A stretch of DNA of 17,253 nucleotides, taken from contig JACAEZ010000048.1 of NCBI GenBank assembly GCA_013388565.1, positions 1 to 17,253 of the forward strand, written 5' to 3'. Source of the DNA: Campylobacterales bacterium. GTDB lineage: Bacteria; Campylobacterota; Campylobacteria; Campylobacterales; JACAEZ01. Positions 1-6,995 of the stretch are shown here, in pieces (within the stretch, counting starts at the first letter, position 1; every line of letters begins with the position of its first letter). The notes below the pieces were generated by a model, which saw only the letters and a list, made by a program, of their open reading frames with translations, had not been told where the DNA came from and made no database searches. A program made the translations under genes and the position numbers.

Positions 1-936
1 AAAGCAGTTGATGGTATTCATGATGTAACTTTAGAGAGTGTTAAAATATCAAATGGTTCTGGGAGTGGGATTGGTGTTTTAGCTGAAATTATAAATAAAA
101 ACTCTGATAGAATTGGAGCAACTGCTTCATGGAAAGTTGAGAGTATTGGCAATCAAGCCGTACAATCTGGTACTATAAGTGACCTTAATATAAATGGTAT
201 TACTATTGGAACAATTACAGATGTAAGAGTTGGAGATGCAGATGGTAAGTTACTTGCTGCTATTAACAATGTAAAAGACCAAACTGGTGTAGAGGCTAGT
301 ATAGACCAAAGAGGTAACTTAGTATTAAATTCTATTGATGGTAGAGGGATTGTTGTAAGTGCAAGTAATGGTATCAGTATTGCTGGTATGAGTGGTGGTG
401 GTGAAGAAAATTATGGTAAATTAACTCTTACTAGAATGGATGCTAGAGATATTATTATAAGTGGTACAAATGTTTCAGGTGCTGGGTATCATGCAGCTGC
501 AACTGTAGCTGAAACTACAATAAATCTTAGAACTATAAAAGGTAACTTTACAGTTGACCAAGCTTGTGCGATGGGTGCTCACTCATACTCTAGTTCAAGT
601 GTATTATCTGCGAATGTTGCTACAAGTGGTATGGGTGCAGGGGTAACTACAATGGTTGGTGCTCAAATGGTTATGGCGATAGCTGATACATCTATGAAAA
701 TGCTAGATAAAATCAGAAGCGATTTGGGTTCTGTTCAAAATCAACTTGTTGCAACAGTAAATAATATATCTATTACACAAGTGAATGTAAAAGCATCAGA
801 AAGTGCAATTAGGGATGTTGATTTTGCAGCTGAAAGCGCAAATTTCTCTAAATTTAACATTTTGGCACAATCTGGAAGTTATGCTATGAGTCAAGCAAGT
901 GCTACTCAACAAAATGTTTTAAGATTATTACAATAG
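1..936 (+). CDS. Flagellin, C-terminal part (5' end outside window)
   Basis: Flagellin is the subunit of the flagellar filament; it is secreted by the flagellar type III system and polymerises outside the cell. The frame is open from base 1 to the TAG at 934-936, giving 311 visible residues and no start codon region, so the gene begins upstream of the window. The visible part covers the surface-exposed middle, with phrases typical of Campylobacter-type flagellins (TGVEAS, DGRGI, ENYGKL), and the conserved C-terminal D1/D0 helices (SESAIRDVDFAAESANFSK, then LAQSGSYAMSQA and QQNVLRLLQ at the very end). Campylobacterota flagellins are often glycosylated on Ser/Thr in the middle domain; the visible middle is rich in Ser, Thr and Gly, but sites cannot be assigned here. 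Whether this is flaA or flaB cannot be told. The family call is very secure. Confidence 0.95.
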   Translation, partial: KAVDGIHDVTLESVKISNGSGSGIGVLAEIINKNSDRIGATASWKVESIGNQAVQSGTISDLNINGITIGTITDVRVGDADGKLLAAINNVKDQTGVEASIDQRGNLVLNSIDGRGIVVSASNGISIAGMSGGGEENYGKLTLTRMDARDIIISGTNVSGAGYHAAATVAETTINLRTIKGNFTVDQACAMGAHSYSSSSVLSANVATSGMGAGVTTMVGAQMVMAIADTSMKMLDKIRSDLGSVQNQLVATVNNISITQVNVKASESAIRDVDFAAESANFSKFNILAQSGSYAMSQASATQQNVLRLLQ

Positions 937-959
937 TAATTACTCTTAAAAAAATCTCC

Positions 960-985
960 AAAAAGCCCTTTTTTTGGGCTTTTTT
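960..985 (+). terminator. Rho-independent terminator after flagellin
   Basis: The arm AAAAAGCCC (960-968) pairs with GGGCTTTTT (976-984) around a loop of seven T, and the T-run continues to 985. It sits 24 bases after the flagellin stop codon. It lies only 6 bases from the end of the convergent tyrA gene, so the A/T-flanked hairpin may serve both strands, though the minus-strand T-run is weaker. Confidence 0.88.
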
Positions 986-990
986 ATTAG

Positions 991-1818
991 TTATAAAATA
1001 TTATGTAAAGTTGCAGCTTTTTTCATCCACTCTTCTAGCTCTTCATAATTTTCATCTTTTATCATGCATTTTGCTTTTTTCAACTCATTTTCAAAAATTT
1101 CAATAGACTCTATTACAAAATTTTTATTCTGTTTAAATATGTCACTCCACATAATAGGACTACTTTTTGCAATTCTACTCATATCTTTAAATCCACCAGC
1201 AGCTAAAGTTAATATACTTTGAGGCTCTTCTTGACTCAATACACTATTTGCCAAAGCATAACTTATTGCATGAGGTAAATGCGATATAAAAGCTGCATGT
1301 CTATCATGTTCATAAGCTTTCATGTACTGTATTCTCATCTTTAATTTTGAAAAAATATAAATTGCTAAATCCCTTTGCAACTCTCCACTATCTTCTAAAT
1401 CACATAAAACAACAACCTTATTTTCATATAAAGATTTTATAGCAGCAGTCGGACCAAACTTCTCTGTTCCTGTCATTGGATGTGATGCTACAAGATTTTT
1501 TCTAATTTCTAACGGAGTTTTTACTACAATTTGCTCTTTTGTGCTACCTAAATCTATGATAGTTGTATCACTTTTTATATCTTTTAAATTTTGTAAAATA
1601 CTAATAATTGCCTCAACAGGTATAGCTAAAATAATTACATCATAATTTTTTATTTCATCAAACTCTATCAATTTATCAACTAAAGATAATTTTTGTGCTT
1701 CTATTTGATGAATTTGATTTTTATCAAAACCAGCAATCTCTTCAAATATACCACACTCTTTTAAAGTAATACCCATAGAACCACCCATCAAACCAAGACC
1801 CACAATAGCACACTTCAT
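991..1818 (-). CDS. tyrA: Prephenate (or arogenate) dehydrogenase
   Basis: It oxidatively decarboxylates prephenate to 4-hydroxyphenylpyruvate with NAD(P)+, a late step of tyrosine synthesis in the cytoplasm. The 275-residue product opens with a Rossmann dinucleotide-binding motif, VGLGLMGGS (residues 6-14), at the very N-terminus. The catalytic-region motif SHPMTGTE is at about 112-119 (His113), and SHLPHAIS follows at about 179-186 in the helical C-terminal domain. Length matches the stand-alone TyrA type; there is no chorismate mutase domain and no ACT domain. The ATG at 1818-1816 is preceded by a good AAAGGAG ribosome binding site on the minus strand. The gene is convergent with flagellin and divergent from the modC-like gene, so it appears to be transcribed alone. 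Cofactor preference and prephenate versus arogenate use cannot be read safely. Confidence 0.93.
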   Translation of the reverse strand: MKCAIVGLGLMGGSMGITLKECGIFEEIAGFDKNQIHQIEAQKLSLVDKLIEFDEIKNYDVIILAIPVEAIISILQNLKDIKSDTTIIDLGSTKEQIVVKTPLEIRKNLVASHPMTGTEKFGPTAAIKSLYENKVVVLCDLEDSGELQRDLAIYIFSKLKMRIQYMKAYEHDRHAAFISHLPHAISYALANSVLSQEEPQSILTLAAGGFKDMSRIAKSSPIMWSDIFKQNKNFVIESIEIFENELKKAKCMIKDENYEELEEWMKKAATLHNIL

Positions 1819-2194
1819 GAAAGCTCCTTTTAAATTATTTAATAAATGTATTTTAATTTAATTTTTCTTGATAATATATATTTACATAAATATCTCAACA
1901 ATTTCATCTCTTTCCATTTCTAACAAATACCTTATAAGATAAGACCTAACCAGACTGTATAATACCATATTTCAATCTCATCATGTTTAATAAAGTCAAA
2001 GCCTCAGTAATACTCAACCACCAAGTACTACCTACCCAAACTCATCATAAAACCCCATTTATATTTGAATTGATATAGCTTATAAAATGTTAGCATGAAA
2101 TCATATAGAAAGACTTCAGTTAAAGCTTGAAAGATTTGCTATAATAAAAATATAATAAATTAAAGTGTATTACACCTAAAAAACAGAGGTTATC
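1819..2194. other. 376-base gap between tyrA and modC-like gene
   Basis: No complete gene is visible. It must hold the divergent promoters of tyrA (minus) and the ABC ATPase gene (plus). From about 1905 to 2060 the plus strand is noticeably richer in C than the rest of the window. On the minus strand two short open stretches in different frames read like protein: 31 codons from 2041 to 1949 before a stop at 1948-1946, and 28 codons from an ATG at 1968 to a TAA at 1884-1882. They may be a decayed gene; I do not recognise the family. Confidence 0.4.
2137..2145 (+). promoter_or_regulatory. Possible extended -10 box for the modC-like gene
   Basis: TGCTATAAT matches an extended -10 element (TGN-TATAAT). 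It lies 50 bases upstream of the TTG start at 2195. No convincing -35 box is seen, which is usual for sigma-70 promoters of Campylobacterota. The call rests on the motif alone. Confidence 0.4.
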
Positions 2195-3058
2195 TTGATA
2201 GAAATTAACATTTTAAAAAAGCTAAATGGTGCAATGGGTGAGATGGAGCTAAATGTAAATTTGGAGATTAAAAAAGGAGATTTTTTAGCTCTTTATGGTC
2301 AAAGTGGAAGTGGAAAAACTACGATTTTACGAATTTTGGCTGGACTTGAAAAGTGTGATAGTGGTAAAATTGTTGTTGAAGAGAGTGTTTGGGTTGATAA
2401 AAATATAAATTTACTACCGCAAAATAGAGAAATTGGATTTATGTTTCAAGATTATGCACTTTTTCCACATATGACAATTATGCAAAATTTGCTTTATGCC
2501 TTTAAAGACAAAAATCGTGCTTTGGAAATACTTGAAATAGTAGAGTTAAGTGAGCTTAAGGATAGATACCCAAATGTGCTTTCAGGTGGGCAAAAGCAAA
2601 GAGTGTCTCTAGCTAGAGCTTTGATGAGAAATCCAAAAATATTGCTCCTTGATGAGCCTTTGTCTGCACTTGATGTGGCTTTGCGAACAAAACTTCAATC
2701 AAAAATCTTAGAACTTCATAAAAGATTTGATTTAACAACAATTTTAGTCAGCCACGACCCAAGCGAAATTTATAAACTTTCAAATCGAGTAATTGCGATT
2801 TCTAACGGAAAAGTTATAAACGATGGTTCGCCAAAAGATATACTTTTAAAAAGTAAAAACTCTCAAAAATTCTCATTTGAGGGTGAAATTTTGGATATTA
2901 TAAAAAACGATGCGATATTTATCGCAATAGTTGCTATTGGAAGTCAGATTGTAGAAATTACAATTGACTCTCATGAAGCGAGTAGTTATAAAATTGGGGA
3001 TATTGTAAATATTGGAACAAAAGCTTTTATTCCAATTATTAAAGCTATAAAACAATAA
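2195..3058 (+). CDS. modC: ModC-type ABC transporter ATPase (probable molybdate/sulfate/iron class importer ATPase)
   Basis: This is the cytoplasmic ATPase subunit that powers an ABC importer. All ABC motifs are present and intact: Walker A GQSGSGKTT (35-43), Q-loop Gln85 (MFQDYALFPHMT, the form seen in ModC and related ion importers), signature LSGGQKQR (129-136), Walker B ILLLDEP (149-155) and switch His187 (VSHDPSE). After about residue 225 comes a small beta-rich TOBE-like domain, which in ModC binds oxyanion. Length 287 is short for ModC (about 350) but fits a single TOBE. The TTG start has AGAGG at 2185-2189 with suitable spacing. No modA (binding protein) or modB (permease) gene lies beside it in the window, so its partners are elsewhere or absent. 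Substrate is inferred; Fbp- or Cys-type importers remain possible. Confidence 0.72.
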   Translation: MIEINILKKLNGAMGEMELNVNLEIKKGDFLALYGQSGSGKTTILRILAGLEKCDSGKIVVEESVWVDKNINLLPQNREIGFMFQDYALFPHMTIMQNLLYAFKDKNRALEILEIVELSELKDRYPNVLSGGQKQRVSLARALMRNPKILLLDEPLSALDVALRTKLQSKILELHKRFDLTTILVSHDPSEIYKLSNRVIAISNGKVINDGSPKDILLKSKNSQKFSFEGEILDIIKNDAIFIAIVAIGSQIVEITIDSHEASSYKIGDIVNIGTKAFIPIIKAIKQ

Positions 3059-3180
3059 TATTAAAAATATAGTGGTAGTTGTTGTAATTAAACTAATTTA
3101 TATGATATTTCATGCCAATATTCTTAATTTTTTAAAATTAATATATATTATTAAGGTTTATAAAAATAGAATTTCACAAT

Positions 3181-3199
3181 CAATTAAATCATTTAATTG
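3181..3199. promoter_or_regulatory. Perfect inverted repeat, possible operator
   Basis: CAATTAAAT (3181-3189) and ATTTAATTG (3191-3199) are exact reverse complements around a single C. The site ends 26 bases before the ATG of the broken DUF4189 gene, a position suited to a repressor or activator site. With one base between arms it would act as a protein-binding palindrome rather than an RNA hairpin. In DNA this AT-rich, chance occurrence is possible. Confidence 0.3.
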
Positions 3200-3225
3200 G
3201 TAAATTTATATCAAAAGGTATATTC

Positions 3226-3587
3226 ATGAAAAAAGTTGCTGGTTTTTTGTTTGCTTGTCTGTCATTTTACCAAGTTATTTGTTTGCAGTTGGTGCAATAG
3301 CTGTAGATGACGAGGTTTGAGATAAAGCTGATAATGTGGGTTATTATGTTTCTGTTGGTGAAGAGTCTGAAATAGCTGCTAAAAATGTTGCTTTGAAAGG
3401 TTGTAAAGAGATAGGAAATAAAAATTGTCAAATAGCAATTACATTTACAAAGTGTGGAGCTTATGCAACATCTAAAAAATATAGTGGTGCTGGTGCAGGA
3501 GCTACAAGGGAAATAGCAACAAATAAAGCACTTGATGAGTGTGGTGATGCTACTTGTAAAGTTGCTGTAGCAGAGTGTGAAGAGTAA
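3226..3587 (+). pseudogene. Secreted DUF4189-family protein, broken by a frameshift and a stop
   Basis: The intact ancestor would be a small secreted, cysteine-paired protein of the DUF4189 family; its function is not established. The ATG at 3226 follows AAAAGG (3213-3218) and begins a signal peptide (MKKVAGFLFACLSF). At the TTTT tract 3265-3268 the frame is lost: one extra T would restore the reading LPSYLFA-VGAIAVDDEV, with a normal signal-peptidase site after LFA. A second lesion follows, a TGA at 3318-3320, which a single change would turn into Trp (TGG) or Gly (GGA). Beyond it the mature domain is intact in the frame ending at the TAA of 3585-3587, with six cysteines spaced as in the family (GCKE, NCQI, KCGAYA, ECGD, TCKV, ECEE). 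A GTG at 3336 could start an 83-residue remnant, but it would lack the signal peptide and has no ribosome binding site. Confidence 0.82.
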
Positions 3588-3589
3588 AC

Positions 3590-3624
3590 ATATTTATCGT
3601 GGTTTTATATGCCACGACAAATAT
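3590..3624 (+). terminator. Hairpin terminator after the DUF4189 pseudogene
   Basis: ATATTT plus TCGTGG (3590-3602, with one unpaired A) pairs with CCACGA plus AAATAT (3612-3624, with one unpaired C) around a nine-base loop. The GC core is TCGTGG/CCACGA. It starts 3 bases after the stop codon. A clean T-run is missing (TTTATCTT follows), so termination may be moderate. Confidence 0.6.
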
Positions 3625-3690
3625 TTATCTTAAATAATAGTCAAATTAGTTATTTTAAAATAGCAATTAATAAGGGTTTCAATTAATATT

Positions 3691-4638
3691 ATGAATATAA
3701 TAGCTTTATACGATGGCAAAATAGGTCATGAAAATCAGACAAAAGGGCTTTTAAAAGAGCTGAAAAAGATTAGAAATATAACTGTTTTTGAGATAAAATC
3801 GAATGTAAAATCAAAATTTTATCTTTCATTTTTGAGGTTTTTAATAAATTATTTAAATGTAAAATCACTGAAATTTATCTCTTTTTTTTACACAAACTTT
3901 GAACTTCCAACTTCTAACATTGATTTTATAATATCTTCAGGTAAAGAGACAATACCGTTAAATGTGGCATTGAGCCACTATTTTAAATCTAAAAATATAT
4001 TTATTGGAAGTAGTAGAAATTTTAATCATGAGATGTTTTATAAAATTTTATCTGTTACAAATTTAGGTTTTGAAAATAATATTGTTTTAGATGTCCCATT
4101 TTCGTTAGTTGAAATTGATAATTCAAAAACAAAGAATGATATATTTTGCTTGTTGGTTGGTGGTGATGGTAGTGGTTATAAATATGATGAAATTGATTTT
4201 TTGCATTTAATAAATTTAATAACAACTTTAGCAAAAAGTAAAAACATTAAATGGGTTATAACAACCTCAAGAAGAACTCCAAAACTTTTAGAAGAGGCTT
4301 TAGAGGGCTTAGATAAAGAGTATATTGAAGAGCTTGTAATTTTTAATAAAGAGCCAAAAAAGTGTTTGAGTGAATTTTTATCAATTGCTACTAAAATTTT
4401 TGTAACAGAAGATAGTGCTTCTATGATTGGTGATGCTATTAGTTCTAAAAAAGAGGTTTTTACACTCAAACCAGAAACTATTTTGCAAAATAGTGATTAT
4501 TTGAGTTTGTTGGATAAATATGAACAAAAATGGTTTTTAAAAAGGGTTTGTTTGAGTGAGTTTAATCTTGATAGTTTTCAATTTGAAAATTGTAATAAAA
4601 ATTTAAATGTAGAAAATATTTTAAAAGAGTTGTTTTGA
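3691..4638 (+). CDS. ELM1-family protein, putative glycosyltransferase
   Basis: It belongs to the family named after plant mitochondrial fission factor ELM1 (PF06258), whose bacterial members have a glycosyltransferase-B-like fold and usually sit in surface-glycan loci. The family signature is visible: DGKIGHENQTKGL (8-20) at the N-terminus, GGDGSGYKYD in the middle, TTSRRTP (191-197), and VTEDSASMIGDAI around Asp241, followed by a KKEVF segment. The product has 315 residues, the usual length, and no signal peptide or membrane segment. The ATG at 3691 lies after an AAGGGTTTC stretch that can serve as a weak ribosome binding site. The stop overlaps the start of the next glycosyltransferase gene by 4 bases, so the three genes are likely one transcript. 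Donor and acceptor are unknown; the family call is firm, the enzymatic role is inference. Confidence 0.82.
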   Translation: MNIIALYDGKIGHENQTKGLLKELKKIRNITVFEIKSNVKSKFYLSFLRFLINYLNVKSLKFISFFYTNFELPTSNIDFIISSGKETIPLNVALSHYFKSKNIFIGSSRNFNHEMFYKILSVTNLGFENNIVLDVPFSLVEIDNSKTKNDIFCLLVGGDGSGYKYDEIDFLHLINLITTLAKSKNIKWVITTSRRTPKLLEEALEGLDKEYIEELVIFNKEPKKCLSEFLSIATKIFVTEDSASMIGDAISSKKEVFTLKPETILQNSDYLSLLDKYEQKWFLKRVCLSEFNLDSFQFENCNKNLNVENILKELF

Positions 4639-5756
4639 AAATTGCAATTAGTGTTACAAATTTGGGTTTTGGAGGAGGGGAGCGATTTGCTTTAAATTTG
4701 GCAAATTCGTTTTATAAATGTGGTCATGAAGTTGTTTTAATTTTGATAGAAGATTTTATCAAAATTGATGTTTCAGATGTAAACTTTGAGATACACTCAT
4801 TAGTAAATAGTAAAATTTATAGAAAGTTTTACAAAAAAACATATCCTATCTCAAAATATTTGTTGATAAATAGATATAAAAAGCTATTAAAAAAGTTACA
4901 GATAGATAAAAAATTTGATGTAATTATCTCAAATTTAGAAGGAAGTGATTATATAGTATCTGCTTTAAATCTTAAAAATTCACTGTTTGTCCTTCATGGG
5001 ATTGTTTCAAAAGAGCTTGAAATACTTCATGAAAGGGGTAAAAAGAGTAGGGCGATTAAAAAAGAGCAAAAATATAAAGCTATGTATGAAAATAAAAATT
5101 TAATTGCTGTATCAAATGGTGTGAAAAATGACTTTTTAAATAATGTTTTTATAAAAGCTAAATCCGTTACAACGATTTATAACCCTTTTGATTTTGAAGA
5201 GATTAGAAAAAAATCAAATGAATTAAATAACTCTTTGCCAAATTTTCCTTTTTTGCTTTTTGTAGGAAGATTTGCTAAAGAAAAAAGGGTTGATATTTTA
5301 TTTGAAGCTTTAAATTTGTTAAATAGTGATTTGAAACTTGTCATGCTAACAGATAGTTCAAAAGAGTTAGATTGGTTGATTAAAAAATATAATCTTGAAA
5401 ATAGAGTTTTTGTTTTAGGATTTCAAACAAATCCATACTGTTTCATGAAGAGTGCTAAGTTGGTTGTTTTAAGCTCAAAACGGGAAAGTTTGGCAAATGT
5501 ATTGATAGAATCCCTTATTTGTGGAAGTTTGGTTGTTAGTACAGATTGTGATGTTGGTCCTAGAGAGATTATGATAAATGAGTTGTCACAATTTTTAGCA
5601 AAAGTCAATAATCCATCTTCCTTAGCCCAAAAAATTGAACTTGCATTGATTAAAAATGTAGATATAAATGAAGATGATTTGAAAAGATTTGAGTATAAAA
5701 ATATTTGTACACAGTATATAAAATTAATAGAAGATATTCAAAAGGAAGACAATTGA
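4635..5756 (+). CDS. GT4-family glycosyltransferase, first tandem copy
   Basis: A cytoplasmic or membrane-associated retaining glycosyltransferase of family GT4 (GT-B fold), probably adding a sugar to a surface glycan. The N-terminal acceptor domain starts with VTNLGFGGGERFALNLAN, the family's glycine-rich loop. The C-terminal donor domain shows FVGRFAKEKR (GRxxxxK-like) and the E-x7-E pair at Glu284 and Glu292 (RESLANVLIESL). Residues between the two glutamates (SLAN) differ from the common GLPT/GFPN form. Length is 373 residues. The start is TTG at 4635-4637, overlapping the TGA of the preceding gene as TTGA, which implies translational coupling. It is a close paralogue of the next gene and also resembles PglH-type transferases of Campylobacter. 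The sugar donor cannot be assigned. Confidence 0.87.
   Translation: MKIAISVTNLGFGGGERFALNLANSFYKCGHEVVLILIEDFIKIDVSDVNFEIHSLVNSKIYRKFYKKTYPISKYLLINRYKKLLKKLQIDKKFDVIISNLEGSDYIVSALNLKNSLFVLHGIVSKELEILHERGKKSRAIKKEQKYKAMYENKNLIAVSNGVKNDFLNNVFIKAKSVTTIYNPFDFEEIRKKSNELNNSLPNFPFLLFVGRFAKEKRVDILFEALNLLNSDLKLVMLTDSSKELDWLIKKYNLENRVFVLGFQTNPYCFMKSAKLVVLSSKRESLANVLIESLICGSLVVSTDCDVGPREIMINELSQFLAKVNNPSSLAQKIELALIKNVDINEDDLKRFEYKNICTQYIKLIEDIQKEDN
5594..5708 (+). repeat. Direct repeat, copy 1 (paralogous glycosyltransferase 3' ends)
   Basis: This 115-base stretch matches 6703-6817 with about 11 mismatches and no gaps by hand alignment, roughly 90% identity. It encodes LAKVNNPSSLAQKIELAL and the residues after it. 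The rest of the two genes is clearly less similar, so this block is either the most constrained part or has been homogenised by recombination. Confidence 0.8.
5742..5755 (+). promoter_or_regulatory. Ribosome binding site and TTG start of second GT4 gene
   Basis: AAGGA at 5742-5746 lies six bases before TTG at 5753-5755. The TTG overlaps the TGA (5754-5756) of the preceding gene. The same TTGA junction occurs at the start of the preceding gene. This fixes the start at 5753; an in-frame TTG at 5705 lies inside the coding end of the upstream gene, gives a non-conserved basic leader and has no such site. Confidence 0.8.
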
Positions 5757-6853
5757 ATAAAGAGTTAAAAATAGGTGTAGTTGTTACAAATTTAGCAGGA
5801 AGTGGGGCTGAAAGAGTTGCTTTAAATTTAGCTAAATTTTTTCATAGATTTGGTTTAGATGTTCATTTGATACTACTTGAAGATTTAATAAAATATGATT
5901 TATCAAACATTGATTTTAAACTGCATTCACTCACAAAGAGTAGAAAATTTTATAAAAAATTATCAATTTTTGGTGATTTCTTACTCTCTTTAAAGTTTAA
6001 AAAATTGATAAATTCATTGGAAAATGATAAAAAATTTGATTTAATAATCTCAAATTTACCAGCAAGTGATAGTGTCGTTTCATTTAGTGGTTTTAAAAAA
6101 GCAATTTATATTATTCACAATACATACTCCAAAGAGTTTGAAAATTTCTCATTGTTAAAATCATTTTGGAAAAAGTTGAAGTATAAAAAAATTTATGATG
6201 ATAAAGTGTTGGTTTGTGTTTCAAAGGGTGCTGAAGTTGATTTGATTAATAATACTCTAATAAAACCAAAATATATAACAACAATTTATAATCCATTTGA
6301 TTTTGAAGAGATAAGAGAAGAGTCACAAAATAGTGATGAAAATTTGCCAAATTATGAGTATATATTGTCACCTGCTGCAAATAGAGTTCAAAAACGGCTT
6401 GATGTTTTGTTGGAAGCTTACTCAATGTTGAAAAATCCTCCAAAACTTGTACTTCTTGCAAATCCTTGCAAACAAATTGATGAGTGGATAGAAAAATATA
6501 ATTTAAAAGGTAGAGTAGAGGTTTTAGGATTTCAAAAAAATCCTTATGCTTTCATGAGGGGTGCTAGATTAGTTGTTTTAAGCTCCGAAAGAGAGGGTCT
6601 TCCTACTGTTTTGATAGAGTCATTGATATGTGGCACTATGATAGTTAGTACAAATTGCCCATCTGGTCCTAGTGAAATTATGATAAATAATCTATCAAAA
6701 TATTTAGCAAAAGTTAATAATCCATCTTCATTAGCCCAAAAAATAGAACTTGCATTGAGTGAAAATGAAGATATAAATGAAGAGGATTTGAAAATGTTTG
6801 ATTATAAAAATGTTTGTAAAGAGTATATTGAGCTTTTTGAAAATGTGTTTTGA
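5753..6853 (+). CDS. GT4-family glycosyltransferase, second tandem copy
   Basis: A GT4 (GT-B fold) glycosyltransferase paralogous to the preceding gene. From the TTG at 5753 the product has 366 residues and begins NKELKIGVVVTNLAGSG, so the glycine-rich loop falls at the same place as in its partner. The E-x7-E pair is Glu281 and Glu289 in EREGLPTVLIESL, the canonical form. The donor-site loop reads SPAANRVQKR where the partner has FVGRFAKEKR, so the usual Gly-Arg is replaced by Asn-Arg; this may alter donor binding or specificity. Both copies share TTIYNPFDFEEIR and a nearly identical C-terminal end. It is the last gene of the three-gene unit; a hairpin follows. The two copies probably add sugars in successive or related steps, but that is inference. 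Confidence 0.87.
   Translation: MNKELKIGVVVTNLAGSGAERVALNLAKFFHRFGLDVHLILLEDLIKYDLSNIDFKLHSLTKSRKFYKKLSIFGDFLLSLKFKKLINSLENDKKFDLIISNLPASDSVVSFSGFKKAIYIIHNTYSKEFENFSLLKSFWKKLKYKKIYDDKVLVCVSKGAEVDLINNTLIKPKYITTIYNPFDFEEIREESQNSDENLPNYEYILSPAANRVQKRLDVLLEAYSMLKNPPKLVLLANPCKQIDEWIEKYNLKGRVEVLGFQKNPYAFMRGARLVVLSSEREGLPTVLIESLICGTMIVSTNCPSGPSEIMINNLSKYLAKVNNPSSLAQKIELALSENEDINEEDLKMFDYKNVCKEYIELFENVF
6703..6817 (+). repeat. Direct repeat, copy 2 (paralogous glycosyltransferase 3' ends)
   Basis: Partner of 5594-5708, offset by 1109 bases. Such a repeat in direct orientation could recombine, deleting one gene length or making a hybrid glycosyltransferase. Confidence 0.8.
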
Positions 6854-6887
6854 GTAAAAAAAAATTTACAAAAAATTGAATTTGCTA

Positions 6888-6914
6888 TTTTAAATCTTTT
6901 GTTTAGATTTAAAA
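6888..6914 (+). terminator. AT-rich stem-loop after the glycosyltransferase unit
   Basis: TTTTAAATCT (6888-6897) and AGATTTAAAA (6905-6914) pair perfectly over ten bases around a TTTGTTT loop. It lies 34 bases after the stop codon. There is only one G-C pair and no T-run after it, so it is a weak or alternative terminator at best. Confidence 0.4.
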
Positions 6915-6960
6915 AGTAAAGTTTTAGCAACAAACAAAGTTTGTATGATGAATAATTCGG

Positions 6961-6966
6961 TACAAT
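6961..6966 (+). promoter_or_regulatory. Possible -10 box upstream of yqeY
   Basis: TACAAT lies 29 bases before the ATG at 6996, in the only gap between the glycosyltransferase unit and the yqeY-flgS unit. No clear -35 box is seen. The strong AGGGGG ribosome binding site at 6986-6991 fits a newly started transcript. Confidence 0.3.
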
Positions 6967-6995
6967 TTAAAAAAATTTTATAAATAGGGGGTTTC

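Noticed and set aside
863..880. TTTTGGCACAATCTGG as a sigma-54 promoter
   Set aside because: It lies inside the conserved flagellin coding end and lacks the TTGC half at the required distance; other TGGCAC occurrences in the window are also inside genes.
388..936. A separate 182-residue gene starting at the ATG 388
   Set aside because: The same frame is open back to base 1 and reads as flagellin throughout; 388 is an internal methionine codon.
2873..3055. Minus-strand reading frame inside the modC-like gene
   Set aside because: It is antisense to the conserved C-terminal domain of the ATPase, has no ribosome binding site and looks like no protein family.
3265..3268. Phase variation at the T tract of the DUF4189 gene
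   Set aside because: Four T is too short for frequent slippage, and the second lesion (TGA at 3318) would still stop translation after a frame correction.
4176..4469. Minus-strand reading frame of 97 codons inside the ELM1-family gene
   Set aside because: It lies opposite conserved family motifs (TTSRRTP, DSASM); the frame is a by-product of AT-rich codon use. The same applies to the frames at 5423-5608, 6246-6461, 9841-10146, 12125-12334, 12875-13078 and 13633-13842.
5705..5752. Start of the second GT4 gene at TTG 5705
   Set aside because: The added residues are not family-like, lie inside the upstream gene, and have no ribosome binding site; TTG 5753 has AAGGA at the right distance and aligns with the paralogue.
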